From contig NZ_CP178861.1 in assembly GCF_047344985.1 (NCBI RefSeq), positions 3,100,001-3,164,000 of the forward strand: a stretch of 64,000 bases of DNA, in the 5' to 3' direction. The DNA comes from Bdellovibrio sp047344985 (GTDB lineage Bacteria; Bdellovibrionota; Bdellovibrionia; Bdellovibrionales; Bdellovibrionaceae). The translations under genes were made by a program, and so were the position numbers. The notes beneath the pieces were generated by a model. The model made no database searches and was not told the origin of the DNA. It saw nothing but the letters and a program-made list of their open reading frames with translations. Shown here one piece after another: positions 27,070-36,346 of this stretch; the first letter of the stretch is position 1, and each line of letters begins with the position of its first letter.

Positions 27070-28211
27070 GAATTCTTCACTTTCGATGTTGTCCAACGCG
27101 AGCCGAAGCGGCGGGAAAACTTATCTTCCTCAAATGAATTTTCAATATTGAGGATCAAACCAAACATAAAACAAAGTGAAACCAAAGAACTTCCGCCGTA
27201 ACTCAAGAAAGGCAGTGTTAAACCTTTTGTTGGCAGAAGTCCCATCACCACCCCTGCATTGATAAAGACACTCAGACCAAAAGTCACTGACAAACCCAAA
27301 GCCATTGCTTTTTTAAAAGGCTCCTCAGCTTTTACGGCGATTTGAATTCCACGGAAAACAACAAAACCATAAAGAGCCAGGAGCATCACAAAACCGATGA
27401 AACCCATCTCTTCACCAAATACTGCCAAGGTAAAATCTGTGTGTGCCTCTGGAAGGAAGAACAACTTTCCTTGGCCTTGTCCTAAGCCCACACCTGTCAG
27501 TCCACCCGAATGAAAACTCAACATACTTTGAATCACTTGAAAGCCTTTTTGTGCAGGGTCAGACCAAGGATCCAAGAATGCAAGAACACGTGCGCGACGG
27601 TAAGGAACCGTCATGACCAGGAAGTAAAATGCAGGAATTAAAACACCCAGCGCCGCAATGATGTATTTCCACTGAAGACCAAATGCAAAAAGCAAAGTCA
27701 CGCCGACCATAAGAATGATCGCAAAAGTTCCGAAGTCAGGTTGTTTGAGCAAAAGCCCGAGCGGAGCCACCATCGCAATAAGCAGCCAATACCATTTCAA
27801 TTTTGAGAGAAGATTTTCTCTTCGCACCAAGAGGCTTGCGAACCACACACTGAAAGAAATTTTCAGAAGCTCACCAGGTTCAAAACGAATTCCCAAAGGA
27901 AGTTGAATCCAGCGCAATGCTCCTCCGACTCGCACACCTAAACCAGGAACATATGTCGCAAGCACACCTAGCGTTGCCACGAACCACAAAGCCCATCCGT
28001 ATTTTTCAATATAACGAAACGGGATGTGAATCGTTCCGATCAGAACCGCAAACGCCGCTAATGCAAAAATCAATTGTCGCTTAAAAAAGAAAAGTCCATC
28101 ACCGTAGGACTCAATCGCGAAAATAAAACTGGAAGAGTAAACTTGAACGAGGCCGATCCCTAAAAGAGTGATGATGGCTAAAAACAAGCTGCTAGACAAA
28201 TATCTCAACAT
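27066..28211 (-). CDS. ftsW: Septal peptidoglycan polymerase FtsW (SEDS family)
   Basis: This 381-residue polytopic SEDS protein polymerises lipid II with FtsI. About ten hydrophobic segments are visible. The conserved extracellular loop GLGQGQGKLFFLPEAHTDF holds the Asp-containing region around EAHTDF typical for FtsW/RodA, and GLTLPFLSYGGSSL is the C-terminal signature. Neighbours murG downstream and murD upstream support FtsW rather than RodA. The upstream lipoprotein gene ends 69 nt before it. Confidence 0.96.
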   Translation of the reverse strand: MLRYLSSSLFLAIITLLGIGLVQVYSSSFIFAIESYGDGLFFFKRQLIFALAAFAVLIGTIHIPFRYIEKYGWALWFVATLGVLATYVPGLGVRVGGALRWIQLPLGIRFEPGELLKISFSVWFASLLVRRENLLSKLKWYWLLIAMVAPLGLLLKQPDFGTFAIILMVGVTLLFAFGLQWKYIIAALGVLIPAFYFLVMTVPYRRARVLAFLDPWSDPAQKGFQVIQSMLSFHSGGLTGVGLGQGQGKLFFLPEAHTDFTLAVFGEEMGFIGFVMLLALYGFVVFRGIQIAVKAEEPFKKAMALGLSVTFGLSVFINAGVVMGLLPTKGLTLPFLSYGGSSLVSLCFMFGLILNIENSFEEDKFSRRFGSRWTTSKVKNS

Positions 28212-28280
28212 AGTAGGACTCCCGAACTTTAGTATATTCAGAAGTCCTTTTTATCGTCCAATGCTACTGACAAGACTGGA

Positions 28281-28655
28281 CTATTCGGAAACCACTTCTG
28301 CGTCAGCGTCTTGAGTCGACTCAGACTTGTTTGTTGGTGTTACTGGCTTTCTCGGAGCGACAGCGGCTGATCTGCGATTCGCTGTTGAGCAGCAGAAAAT
28401 CACGCCTGTCTGATCCGAGGAGTTTTTGTAGTTTGTGATTGAAAAGTTTTTGTTGGAATCACAACGACGCGCCATTTGCATGCTCAGCTCAACATCCAAA
28501 TCCGGAAAAAGATCGCCGCTGATAAACTCACAGAACATGCCTGTGCTAGAAGCCATTTTTTCACGTTGTTCTTGGCGCGCTTTAAACGTGCTTGAAGCAC
28601 ATCCAGAAAGCAAAAGAACGGAAGATGTTAAAAGAATAAAAAGACGCTGAGACAC
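28281..28655 (-). CDS. Small Cys-containing lipoprotein inside the dcw block, unknown
   Basis: This 124-residue predicted lipoprotein (signal SQRLFILLTSSVLLLSGC) lies between murD and ftsW. GTG at 28655 has AGGAGG about 9 nt upstream; an ATG at 28673 would add Met-Pro-Gly-Gly residues before the signal. The mature part has a short conserved-looking core with CEF, RRCDS and CC, then a low-complexity Pro/Thr/Ser-rich tail. No known domain was recognised. Its position suggests a role at the envelope during division, but only context supports that. A strong terminator lies immediately upstream, so it may depend on read-through or its own promoter. Confidence 0.65.
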   Translation of the reverse strand: MSQRLFILLTSSVLLLSGCASSTFKARQEQREKMASSTGMFCEFISGDLFPDLDVELSMQMARRCDSNKNFSITNYKNSSDQTGVIFCCSTANRRSAAVAPRKPVTPTNKSESTQDADAEVVSE

Positions 28656-28675
28656 GGGAGGCCCTCCTGGCATTT

Positions 28676-28702
28676 AAAAAAGGCCGCCCATCTTGGGCGG
28701 CC
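28676..28702 (-). terminator. Intrinsic terminator after murD
   Basis: GGCCGCCCA (28682-28690) pairs perfectly with TGGGCGGCC (28694-28702) over a 3-nt loop. On the minus strand the stem is followed by TTTTTT. It sits between murD and the lipoprotein gene and would split the mraY-murC block. Confidence 0.88.
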
Positions 28703-28713
28703 GCATATCGAGA

Positions 28714-30102
28714 TCAATGAAACTTTCTCACGATTTCTTTAAAATAATCGCCGCGTTCTTCGAAACTGTCAAACATGTCAAAAGACGAACAACCTGGAGA
28801 CAACAAGACAGTGTCACCGATTCTCGACTTTTGGTAAGCGATAAGAACTGCTTCTTCGAAAGTTCCGATCAAGAACGTTTCAGAGAAATCACCAAGGTCG
28901 CGGTTGATTCTCTCTTTGGCTTCCCCGACCAAGATCAAGGTTTTGACCTTTCTCTTCACGGCGTTGCGAAGAGGTTCATAGTTCAAGTTCGTGTCTTTAC
29001 CACCCGCGATCAAAATCACGTTTTCATCGAAAGTGTCCAAAGCGCGAAGAACCGCGTGCACGTTTGTCGCTTTAGAATCGTTGTAGAACAAAACTCCGCC
29101 GACTTTGCGCACGTACTCAATGCGATGAGGAAGACCTGTGAAAGTGTCGATCACTTTTTGAACCGCTTCACGAGTCGCACCATGTTCGCGAGACGCCAAG
29201 ATCGCTGCCATCACGTTCTCAACAGAGTGCTTACCGCGCATTTTCATGTTCTTGATTGTGAAGCTTTCAATCTCGGGACCCGTGCGCACGCGGATTTCGT
29301 CTCCGATATTCACGGCACCACCAATGTTCATGATTTGTGGTTCCAAAGCTGGTTTACGAGAGAAGTAGAAAATACGTCCACGTTGAACCGCTGGATCACG
29401 CGCCAATTCAACAACCGCGTTGTCATCAGCATTCAAGATGCTTGTTGTCGCTTGATTTGTGTTTTTGAAGATACGTCTTTTTGCATTCACGTATTCTTCC
29501 ATTGAGCGATAACGATCCAAGTGATTTTCTGCCAAGTTCGTGAACACGATGTTCATTGGGTTGAACGTATCGCAATGCTCAAGCATGAAGCTTGAAACTT
29601 CCGCGATCACCACCTGCGCTTTTTCATCTGAACGCAAGTAATCAACCAATGGCTTTTCATTCGCGCCGCCAACCCAGGTTTTAATTCCTGACTCTTTAAG
29701 AATCGCCTCTGTGATTTTCGCCACAGTTGTTTTACCGTTTGTTCCCGTAAGACCAATGATCGGTTCTTTAATAAATCCCGCAGAGAATTCAAACTCTCCC
29801 GTGATCTTGATTCCTTGAGAACGAGCGTAATCAAAGATTTTCAAATTGCTTGGAACACCTGGAGACAAAATCACCAAGTCTTGAGCAATGAAAGTTTTTG
29901 GACTGTGACCACCCAATTCAAACTTGATTGGCAAATCACCCAATTGCTCCAACTGAGTTGAAAGCTCTGGTTTGGATTTATGATCCGTCACCGTGACTTG
30001 TGCGCCATGCTTAGTAAGAAAGTGCGCCAAAGACGCGCCTGTTTTACCAAGGCCGACAACAAGAATTCTTTTATCTTTTAATTCACTAAACTCTTTATAC
30101 AT
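28714..30102 (-). CDS. murD: UDP-N-acetylmuramoylalanine--D-glutamate ligase
   Basis: This 462-residue Mur ligase adds D-glutamate to UDP-MurNAc-Ala. The N-terminal Rossmann-like VVGLGKTGASLAHFL, ATP loop GLTGTNGKTTVAKI, the central ENHLDRY, and YNDSKATNVHA with ILIAGGKDTN are typical. It follows mraY after 3 nt, and a terminator lies just beyond its stop. Length and motifs are normal. Confidence 0.98.
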   Translation of the reverse strand: MYKEFSELKDKRILVVGLGKTGASLAHFLTKHGAQVTVTDHKSKPELSTQLEQLGDLPIKFELGGHSPKTFIAQDLVILSPGVPSNLKIFDYARSQGIKITGEFEFSAGFIKEPIIGLTGTNGKTTVAKITEAILKESGIKTWVGGANEKPLVDYLRSDEKAQVVIAEVSSFMLEHCDTFNPMNIVFTNLAENHLDRYRSMEEYVNAKRRIFKNTNQATTSILNADDNAVVELARDPAVQRGRIFYFSRKPALEPQIMNIGGAVNIGDEIRVRTGPEIESFTIKNMKMRGKHSVENVMAAILASREHGATREAVQKVIDTFTGLPHRIEYVRKVGGVLFYNDSKATNVHAVLRALDTFDENVILIAGGKDTNLNYEPLRNAVKRKVKTLILVGEAKERINRDLGDFSETFLIGTFEEAVLIAYQKSRIGDTVLLSPGCSSFDMFDSFEERGDYFKEIVRKFH

Positions 30103-30105
30103 TTG

Positions 30106-31182
30106 TTACCTCAACTTCAGAGTCGCAAGACTTAATACAGCTAATAAAATAGAAATAATCCAGAAACGCACGATGATCTTTGTCTCTGTGAGACCGCCCA
30201 ATTCAAAGTGGTGATGAATCGGTGCCATTTTAAAGACCCTTTTGCCTGTCATCTTAAATGAAATCACTTGCGTAATAACGGACAATGCTTCCACCACGAA
30301 AACACCACCTAAGACAACCATCAAAAGTTCATTTTGAGTGATCACAGCCATTGTTCCCAAGAATCCACCCAATGAAAGTGAACCCACGTCACCCATGAAT
30401 ACTTGCGCCGGATACGCATTGAACCACAAGAAGCCCATGCCTGCTGCAACAATTGTCGCTGCGACAGGAGTCAACTCCCCTGCTCCGACCACGTGAGGAA
30501 TTTGCAAGTAAGACGCAATCGAGTAGTGACCCGTCACATAAGCAAAAAGTCCCAATGTCGCAGCAGAGATCATCACGGGCACAATCGCAAGACCATCTAA
30601 GCCGTCAGTCAAATTCACAGCGTTGGCAGTTCCGACAACAACAAGAGCTCCAAACAGAATATAGAAATAACCGATATCCAAAGACACCGACTTCACAAAT
30701 GGAATTGTCACCGCCGTGCTAAGACCATGAAAGTGAACAAGGTAGGCGATCACGGCTCCACTGATAAGAAATTCTCCAGCCAAACGGATTTTCCCGGAAA
30801 GACCTTTTGAATTTTTCTTACTTACTTTGAGCCAGTCGTCCATGTAACCGATCAAACCAAAACCCCAAGTGATGATGAGCACCGCCCACACCAAAGGATT
30901 CATCATATCCACCCACAACAAACATGGGATCAAAGTGGAAAGAAGAATCAGACCTCCACCCATTGTTGGAGTTCCGGCTTTTTTCTTATGAGTTTGAGGG
31001 CCGTCATCACGAATACTTTGACCAAAGTGTTTCATCTGTAAGCGTTTAATGAAGTGAGGACCCCACATCCAGCACAACAAAAACGCTGTGAAAAATGAGA
31101 TGAAAGTACGAACGGTGATGTACCGAAAAACGTTCAGTGGCGAAAACTGATCCGCCATCGAATAAAGCCATTGATAAAGCAT
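30106..31182 (-). CDS. mraY: Phospho-MurNAc-pentapeptide translocase
   Basis: This 358-residue integral membrane enzyme moves phospho-MurNAc-pentapeptide from UDP to undecaprenyl phosphate, forming lipid I. Signature stretches are TPTMGGGLIL, NAVNLTDGLDGLA with the catalytic Asp pair, NAYPAQVFMGDVGSLSLGG and APIHHHFE. About ten transmembrane helices are visible. It begins a block separated from murF by the accessory region, so a local promoter is expected in the 200 nt upstream. Confidence 0.98.
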   Translation of the reverse strand: MLYQWLYSMADQFSPLNVFRYITVRTFISFFTAFLLCWMWGPHFIKRLQMKHFGQSIRDDGPQTHKKKAGTPTMGGGLILLSTLIPCLLWVDMMNPLVWAVLIITWGFGLIGYMDDWLKVSKKNSKGLSGKIRLAGEFLISGAVIAYLVHFHGLSTAVTIPFVKSVSLDIGYFYILFGALVVVGTANAVNLTDGLDGLAIVPVMISAATLGLFAYVTGHYSIASYLQIPHVVGAGELTPVAATIVAAGMGFLWFNAYPAQVFMGDVGSLSLGGFLGTMAVITQNELLMVVLGGVFVVEALSVITQVISFKMTGKRVFKMAPIHHHFELGGLTETKIIVRFWIISILLAVLSLATLKLR

Positions 31183-31381
31183 GCTGCGATGATCCCCTGT
31201 TGTGACCTATAAATTTAAATTTGCTAGGAACTTAAAGGGTTTAGCACATCTGCTTTTGCAAATGCAAGGAAAAGTTAATAAGTTATTGATTTCATTAGAC
31301 ATTCTCGTGACTCGTGAGAGATGACATAGGTCATGTTCAGCCTCTCGCAAAGTGGTAGAATAACAGTGAAAAGGAGGCTTC
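31183..31381. other. Divergent intergenic region mraY / CBS gene
   Basis: This 199-nt A/T-rich spacer must hold promoters for both flanking genes. On the minus strand TTGCAT is followed 17-18 nt later by TAAACC, a weak sigma-70 match for mraY. On the plus strand TAGAAT near 31354 is a possible -10 for the CBS gene, which has AAGGAGG before its ATG. Small direct repeats of CTCGTGA occur near 31304-31315. Confidence 0.3.
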
Positions 31382-31849
31382 ATGAAAATGGCTCTTAAAG
31401 ATCATATGACTCGTAAAATTGTGACTGTCAGTCAAGATGCGACGGCTGCTGAGGCTTATCGTTTGATGACGAACTATTGGATTCGCCACTTGCCCGTGAT
31501 GGACACCGAAGAAGAGTACATCGTCGGAATGCTTTCAGACAGAGACTTGCTGCGAACACCTTCGCCTGCAACGCAGGTTCGGCAGTTGATGAGTTCTCCG
31601 ATAAAAACTTTTAGCATTGAGACGCCACTTCGCGATGTTGTCGATGCGATGATTGAAGAAAAGGTTTCAGCCTTTTTAATCACGAAGGACGAGGAAGTCG
31701 TTGGGATTGTCACGTCGGAAGATTTGTTAGTTCTGTTAGATCAAATTTTAAAACGTGACGATGAAACGATGACTTGGAGTCTGAGCGAGATTTTCACCAA
31801 TCCAGCCTTGCAACGAGCCGCCTACTTAGTTGGCCAAGCCGGAATTTAG
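31382..31849 (+). CDS. Tandem CBS-domain protein
   Basis: This 155-residue protein is made of two CBS motifs: MTRKIVTVSQDATAAEAYRL to VGMLSDRDLL, and MSSPIKTFSIETPLRDVV to VVGIVTSEDLLVLL. They form one Bateman module that usually binds adenine nucleotides. No catalytic partner domain is attached, so it probably regulates another protein. A ribosome binding site AAGGAGG stands just upstream. Its end overlaps the convergent barrel gene by 4 nt. Expression from a divergent promoter with mraY is possible. Confidence 0.9.
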   Translation: MKMALKDHMTRKIVTVSQDATAAEAYRLMTNYWIRHLPVMDTEEEYIVGMLSDRDLLRTPSPATQVRQLMSSPIKTFSIETPLRDVVDAMIEEKVSAFLITKDEEVVGIVTSEDLLVLLDQILKRDDETMTWSLSEIFTNPALQRAAYLVGQAGI

Positions 31850-32424
31850 TAGCCTACTCCGACAGAGACGGTGTTTTGATAGTCATTCTTCGACATATCA
31901 CCGCCGTCTCTGAAAATCACAGTCGAGCTGACATTTACAGAGATCGGTCCGAGTTTCACACCAAGAGATGCACCCGCATAAGGATTGTATTTAATGGGTT
32001 CTTCTTTGGTGGTTTCAACTCCGCCTGAAGTTTCTTTGCGGATTTCTTTTGTCGCTTGTCCACCTAAGCGTCCCGTCGCGAAGAAAAAATTATTAAATCG
32101 ATACGTTGAACGCACACCAAGTTTTAATTTTTCATCTTCCGTTCTGATTTTTTCTGGCGCTGTTGAGAAGTCTTCTGTGTCAGAAGCTTTTGTGTATTCA
32201 AGTTCTCCTGAAATCAAATCCGTTCCCGCTGTGAGACGCGCACCATACATCAAACGAGTGTTAAGATGCGGAGACGGATAATCACGATAGACAGTCTCAT
32301 AACCATAAAGCGGCTCAAGCTGATAGCCCGCCCCTTTAAAAAGAGTGAATGACGCTGCGGAGGAAATATTTCCGGAAATCAAACCTAAACCTACAACGAA
32401 CCACTTTGCGTTTTTCAACTGCAC
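31846..32424 (-). CDS. Predicted outer-membrane beta-barrel protein
   Basis: This 192-residue exported protein has a signal peptide (FVVGLGLISGNISSAAS) followed by amphipathic strands: LNTRLMYGARLTAG, ISGELEYTKA, LKLGVRSTYRF and NFFFATGRLGG. It ends in NTVSVGVGY with a terminal aromatic. This fits a small (eight-stranded) barrel of the OmpX/OmpW style. Function unknown. It is not obviously co-transcribed with the next minus-strand gene, which ends with a terminator. Confidence 0.65.
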   Translation of the reverse strand: MQLKNAKWFVVGLGLISGNISSAASFTLFKGAGYQLEPLYGYETVYRDYPSPHLNTRLMYGARLTAGTDLISGELEYTKASDTEDFSTAPEKIRTEDEKLKLGVRSTYRFNNFFFATGRLGGQATKEIRKETSGGVETTKEEPIKYNPYAGASLGVKLGPISVNVSSTVIFRDGGDMSKNDYQNTVSVGVGY

Positions 32425-32521
32425 ACGCGCCTCCTACGAACTAAATATATTGTTATTTTACATGGAGGAGTTCTGTACGCCTAATATTATGGCCTAAAAC
32501 CAACTAAGGTATGGCTGGAAG

Positions 32522-32549
32522 AAAAAAGGCGCCTTGCGACGCCCTTTTT
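32522..32549 (-). terminator. Terminator overlapping the stop codon of the Calx-beta-like protein gene
   Basis: On the minus strand AAAAAGGGCG pairs with CGCCTTTTTT (one G-U pair) around an 8-nt loop, running directly into T-rich sequence. It closes the three-gene surface protein unit. Confidence 0.8.
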
Positions 32550-34254
32550 ACATACTCAAATATACGGTCACACTACAGGGAATGAAAGAGGTGTCTCCAT
32601 AAACAGAGTGATCAAAAAAATACCAATCAGGGTCCATATAATCGTCCGTCGAAATATATACTGTCTGAGGTACATTCCAATCATATGTCGTAAATGTTAG
32701 AGCCGTACCACCCCCTGGCCATCCACCGTTTAAGACGAAGTGCGTTCCATTCCAACCAGTACCAATGCTAATTACTGTGTCTTCCGAAGGTTGATGGGAT
32801 AAGACAACCTGGTAGCTTGCAGTTTCGTACGAATACATACTTACAAAGCCCGGGGCACAGATAACATTTTTCTGTACGATTGGATCAGTAATTTTCAATG
32901 CAACATTTGGTACAGATACATTATCGTACCCACCGCCTGAAACCATATGCGTAATAGTCGTGTAGCGCTCACCATCTACAACACTATTATCAGGTACTTC
33001 TACATATACATTCTGAGGTGTCGTCCAATTTTGCGTAGTGAATGTTAGAGTTAATGGGGCTCGCTTAGGCTTGCGCTTCAATACCGGATCTGCTGACAAA
33101 ACCACATCACTTAAAGCGGAGCTGACAACGACAGTTACGTCTCCAGTCGGCTCATTATTTAACTTGATAGAGTATGATTTTGGTGTAGCCACTCCTTCTT
33201 CGACCTCAAGATTTGTTACACTAATGCTGACCGGAGGTGGATTTACTACAGTCAAAGTAAGACTCTTAGTTTCAACAAGAGTTTTTAATTGATCTAAGAC
33301 TCCATAGAAACTATCCAGAATCATAACGAGATCTGCGATCTCTTTTTCATAATAAAGAATAAGCCTTGAATTGAGAGTGCTGTTCTTAAGAATTTCAGTT
33401 TGTACTTTACGGTTTCCACCTTTGACAATCGCATCCCTTATTGAAGAGGCTGAGGCCTTATCACGAGTATACAGTGTTGCCACATATGCGTGCGAACCTG
33501 CACCTAATTGCGCTGAATTGATTTCGGATTGATACAGCCACTCCGACACTTTAACAGGCCATACACTTGTTCCTCCAAGTGTGGCAGAAATTTCTGCTTC
33601 AAGTCCACTACCACCTAAATTTCCTTCATCAATGGCAACTGAAAGCGTTCCTTGCTCTCCAGAAACAAATGTATCGTTGGTCATGTTCGTCGATAAGGTC
33701 AACGCGTTTGTAGTTCTATGAAGACGCTTGTATTGTGAAACGACCTGAAAACTGATGCTTTTAGCCTCAATGAGCGTTCTACCTTGAGAAAGCTGCGTTT
33801 TTAAATTTACTTTTCGATCATTCAGATTTTGAAGGGCCGTTGTCAAATCAGATATTTTATTAGGATCTGTTTCCGAACTTAGAAGTCTAGATACCTTTTG
33901 AATATCAACCTCAGCCATTAATAAATCAGCTTCAATTTGCTTCGCCAGCGACTTGCTTTGCTTATAGGTTTTTACTTCCCATGAGTATGTACCCAGCGCC
34001 AATGGCACAGTCACAGAGGCCGCTTCCGTATCAGAAATACGAGTCAGCTTGAGTTGATTTGTATTAAGGCTGCCTAGCATAAAATATTCTTCATCAGCGT
34101 TTTGAGGCGACGAGTTCAAAGAAGCCAAAAGAACCGCACGTTCTCCTTCAACAAACTGACTCTTGTTCATTCTCAAAGTAGACAAGCTTTGTCCATATGC
34201 CAGCGAAAAAGAAACTAATGAGAATAAGACAGATAATATATTTTTAAATTTCAT
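32548..34254 (-). CDS. Secreted modular protein: Ig/helical-hairpin repeats plus Calx-beta-like tip
   Basis: This 568-residue protein with a Sec signal (ILSVLFSLVSFSLAYGQ) is the third of three paralogous genes. Residues ~25-95 form an Ig-like domain (MNKSQFVEGERAVLLASL). A helical hairpin predicted as coiled coil follows (KQIEADLLMAEVDIQKVS to LKTQLSQGRTLIEAKS) before the last beta strand. A second Ig-plus-helix unit spans ~185-345. The C-terminal third has two Calx-beta-like stretches, each with the motif LTFTT-x-W-x-x-PQ-x-VY. ATG at 34254 has AAGGA upstream. It is 28 nt from the neighbouring gene, so an operon is likely. A role as adhesin or surface fibre is inferred; no known family name fits the N-terminal unit. 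Confidence 0.75.
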   Translation of the reverse strand: MKFKNILSVLFSLVSFSLAYGQSLSTLRMNKSQFVEGERAVLLASLNSSPQNADEEYFMLGSLNTNQLKLTRISDTEAASVTVPLALGTYSWEVKTYKQSKSLAKQIEADLLMAEVDIQKVSRLLSSETDPNKISDLTTALQNLNDRKVNLKTQLSQGRTLIEAKSISFQVVSQYKRLHRTTNALTLSTNMTNDTFVSGEQGTLSVAIDEGNLGGSGLEAEISATLGGTSVWPVKVSEWLYQSEINSAQLGAGSHAYVATLYTRDKASASSIRDAIVKGGNRKVQTEILKNSTLNSRLILYYEKEIADLVMILDSFYGVLDQLKTLVETKSLTLTVVNPPPVSISVTNLEVEEGVATPKSYSIKLNNEPTGDVTVVVSSALSDVVLSADPVLKRKPKRAPLTLTFTTQNWTTPQNVYVEVPDNSVVDGERYTTITHMVSGGGYDNVSVPNVALKITDPIVQKNVICAPGFVSMYSYETASYQVVLSHQPSEDTVISIGTGWNGTHFVLNGGWPGGGTALTFTTYDWNVPQTVYISTDDYMDPDWYFFDHSVYGDTSFIPCSVTVYLSM

Positions 34255-34282
34255 AAGTAAGTCCTTCATTCAAGATGAGTAA

Positions 34283-36346
34283 TCACTCTGGGTTAGTTAC
34301 AGAAACGGGAGTCAATGCATGCGATCCAACTCCCGAACCGTTACCGAGATTACCGCCGTAATTAGATCCCCAACACTTCAAGTTACCAGCTTGAATGCCA
34401 CAGCCAAAGAAGAGGCCTCCGGAAATACCATTCACGTTTGACGTCATGCCGGAAACCTGAACTGGATACCATTGCAAGGATGTTTGACCATCGCCAAGTG
34501 CGCCGTTGGTTCCTTTGCCCCAGCACTTCGCCGCCGAGTTAACAATGGCGCAAACGCCTCCAGATCCAACCTCGACTTCAGTTACACCACTGGTAAAGCT
34601 TTCGATTTCAGTCGGAACAACTCGTCCCATCAATGAGCCATTGCCCATTTGGCCTTCTAAACCGGAACCCCAACAATACAGCCTCTCATTAGAAATTGCA
34701 CAAGCCACCTCAAAACCTGTTGAGATTTTTGTAGCGCCAGTAAGATTGAGAACTAAACCCGGTGTATTCGTGGTATTTGTCACGCCATTCCCAAGTTGAC
34801 CGCTGTACCCTCGGCCCCAGCAATAAACATCTTGATCTGTGTTTATGGCGCAGGTGAATTCTCTGCCCGCTGCTACGTCAATAGCATTATCAAAGACCTT
34901 CGTAGGAAGTGATACAGCCGAATTCCCACCGTTACCAATTTGCCCCATGGATCCTGAACCCCAACAGTAAACGCTATTATTAACAAGGGCGCAGGTATGA
35001 GATTCTCCGGCCGATACCTTTTTAACTCCAAATGGAAGAGAACTCACTTGGACAGGGTAAGAATAGTTCCATGTCGTGCCATCACCAAGTTGTCCGCTTG
35101 AATTTAATCCCCAACAGTAAACGAATCCCAATCGTATTGCACAGGCATGATTTCCGCCTGAAGAAATACTCTCAACTTCGGTTGGTAAAAATGCTACTGG
35201 TGTTGGAACCAAGCGATTAGATGTATCAAGAGTACCAAGCTCACCGTACGTGTTTACACCCCAGCAGTACGCTCCACTTTTCCAAATTCCACAGGTATAC
35301 TTTTCTCCAGCCGACACCTGCTTAAATGTTGCTGGCGCATCTTCAATGGTAATCGTTTGATACTTCTCATCTGCAGTCGTCTCCATCAATATATGCACAT
35401 CATTAAACGCTACTGTGATCAGAACAATATCATCAATCTCTCTTTGGTAATACGACGCCAAACCTGAACTTAAAGAGCTATCTCGTAAAATCTCGAGCTC
35501 TTGCTTACGAATACCTGCCATAGTTATTGCACTTAGAAGAGAATCTGAATCCCTTTTGTTTCGAACATTAAGAGTAACAAAGACAGTATGATTACCGACC
35601 GTGCTGTCGTACTCTTGAAGGTCCAACTTGTATGTAAATTCATCGACTTGAGTAACAGATCTTCCGTATCCATCGAATGAAGCAACAAATCTATTCTTCA
35701 TCACCCCTCCGGTTCCAGGAGTTATTTTGAATAAGATGTCTCCAGGTTCGCCGTACTGCAGTAGGCCATTCGGTCTACTCGTCGTGATTGAAAATGTAGG
35801 CAATGCGGCTTTTATGTTTTTTGAGCTTTCATATACAGATACTTGCAATTCTTTAGTCTCTACCAAGATTCTGTTATTTCTTAATTGTGTTTGAAGACTG
35901 TTCTTACTTTGCTCATTTTCTGCAATTGCATCGCTCAATAAAGTTTTCTTATCAGAATCTGTTTCGGCATCATATTGCACTCTTAATGTCGCTATTTCTT
36001 TTTCGAGATTAAGAATACTGATTTCGATATCCCTCGCCAGCCCCTTGTTTTGCAAGAAAGCCTTAACCTGCCAAGTGAAGTATCCTGATTGCACCATTGC
36101 TGGCGTGACCCCGGCAGATTCATTATCTGTAAATTTAATAAGGCGCATGTTCGCACCATCCCATTTACTTTCAATATAAATCTCAGAATCCGGATCTAAA
36201 GGTGCCGTGCGAACAGAAGCCATAACCACTATTCGCTCACCAACTTCGTAGGAGCTCTTGTTAGTTTTTAGATCGAGAAACTGAGGCGTCTGACCCCATG
36301 AATTGATTCCAAAAAAGAGGCCCAACGCTAGAATTATCTGTCTCAC
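34283..36346 (-). CDS. Secreted modular protein: Ig/helical-hairpin repeats plus seven RCC1 repeats
   Basis: This 687-residue protein has a Sec signal (RQIILALGLFFGINSWGQ). It shares with its two neighbours an Ig-like domain (TNKSSYEVGERIVVMASV) followed by a helical hairpin, and a second such unit (NKRDSDSLLSAITMAG, SSLSSGLASYYQREIDD). From about residue 345 seven RCC1/BNR repeats build a propeller. Each blade has the form G-x-x-x-x-C-x-I-x(7-9)-YCWG, giving one cysteine pair per blade. GTG at 36346 overlaps the upstream stop as GTGA and has AGGAGG 7 nt before it. The paired cysteines suggest disulfides and an extracytoplasmic location. The ligand is unknown. Confidence 0.8.
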   Translation of the reverse strand: MRQIILALGLFFGINSWGQTPQFLDLKTNKSSYEVGERIVVMASVRTAPLDPDSEIYIESKWDGANMRLIKFTDNESAGVTPAMVQSGYFTWQVKAFLQNKGLARDIEISILNLEKEIATLRVQYDAETDSDKKTLLSDAIAENEQSKNSLQTQLRNNRILVETKELQVSVYESSKNIKAALPTFSITTSRPNGLLQYGEPGDILFKITPGTGGVMKNRFVASFDGYGRSVTQVDEFTYKLDLQEYDSTVGNHTVFVTLNVRNKRDSDSLLSAITMAGIRKQELEILRDSSLSSGLASYYQREIDDIVLITVAFNDVHILMETTADEKYQTITIEDAPATFKQVSAGEKYTCGIWKSGAYCWGVNTYGELGTLDTSNRLVPTPVAFLPTEVESISSGGNHACAIRLGFVYCWGLNSSGQLGDGTTWNYSYPVQVSSLPFGVKKVSAGESHTCALVNNSVYCWGSGSMGQIGNGGNSAVSLPTKVFDNAIDVAAGREFTCAINTDQDVYCWGRGYSGQLGNGVTNTTNTPGLVLNLTGATKISTGFEVACAISNERLYCWGSGLEGQMGNGSLMGRVVPTEIESFTSGVTEVEVGSGGVCAIVNSAAKCWGKGTNGALGDGQTSLQWYPVQVSGMTSNVNGISGGLFFGCGIQAGNLKCWGSNYGGNLGNGSGVGSHALTPVSVTNPE

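Noticed and set aside
28693..29505. 270-codon plus-strand frame opposite murD
   Set aside because: It is a mirror frame of a well-supported Mur ligase, without signature or start signal.
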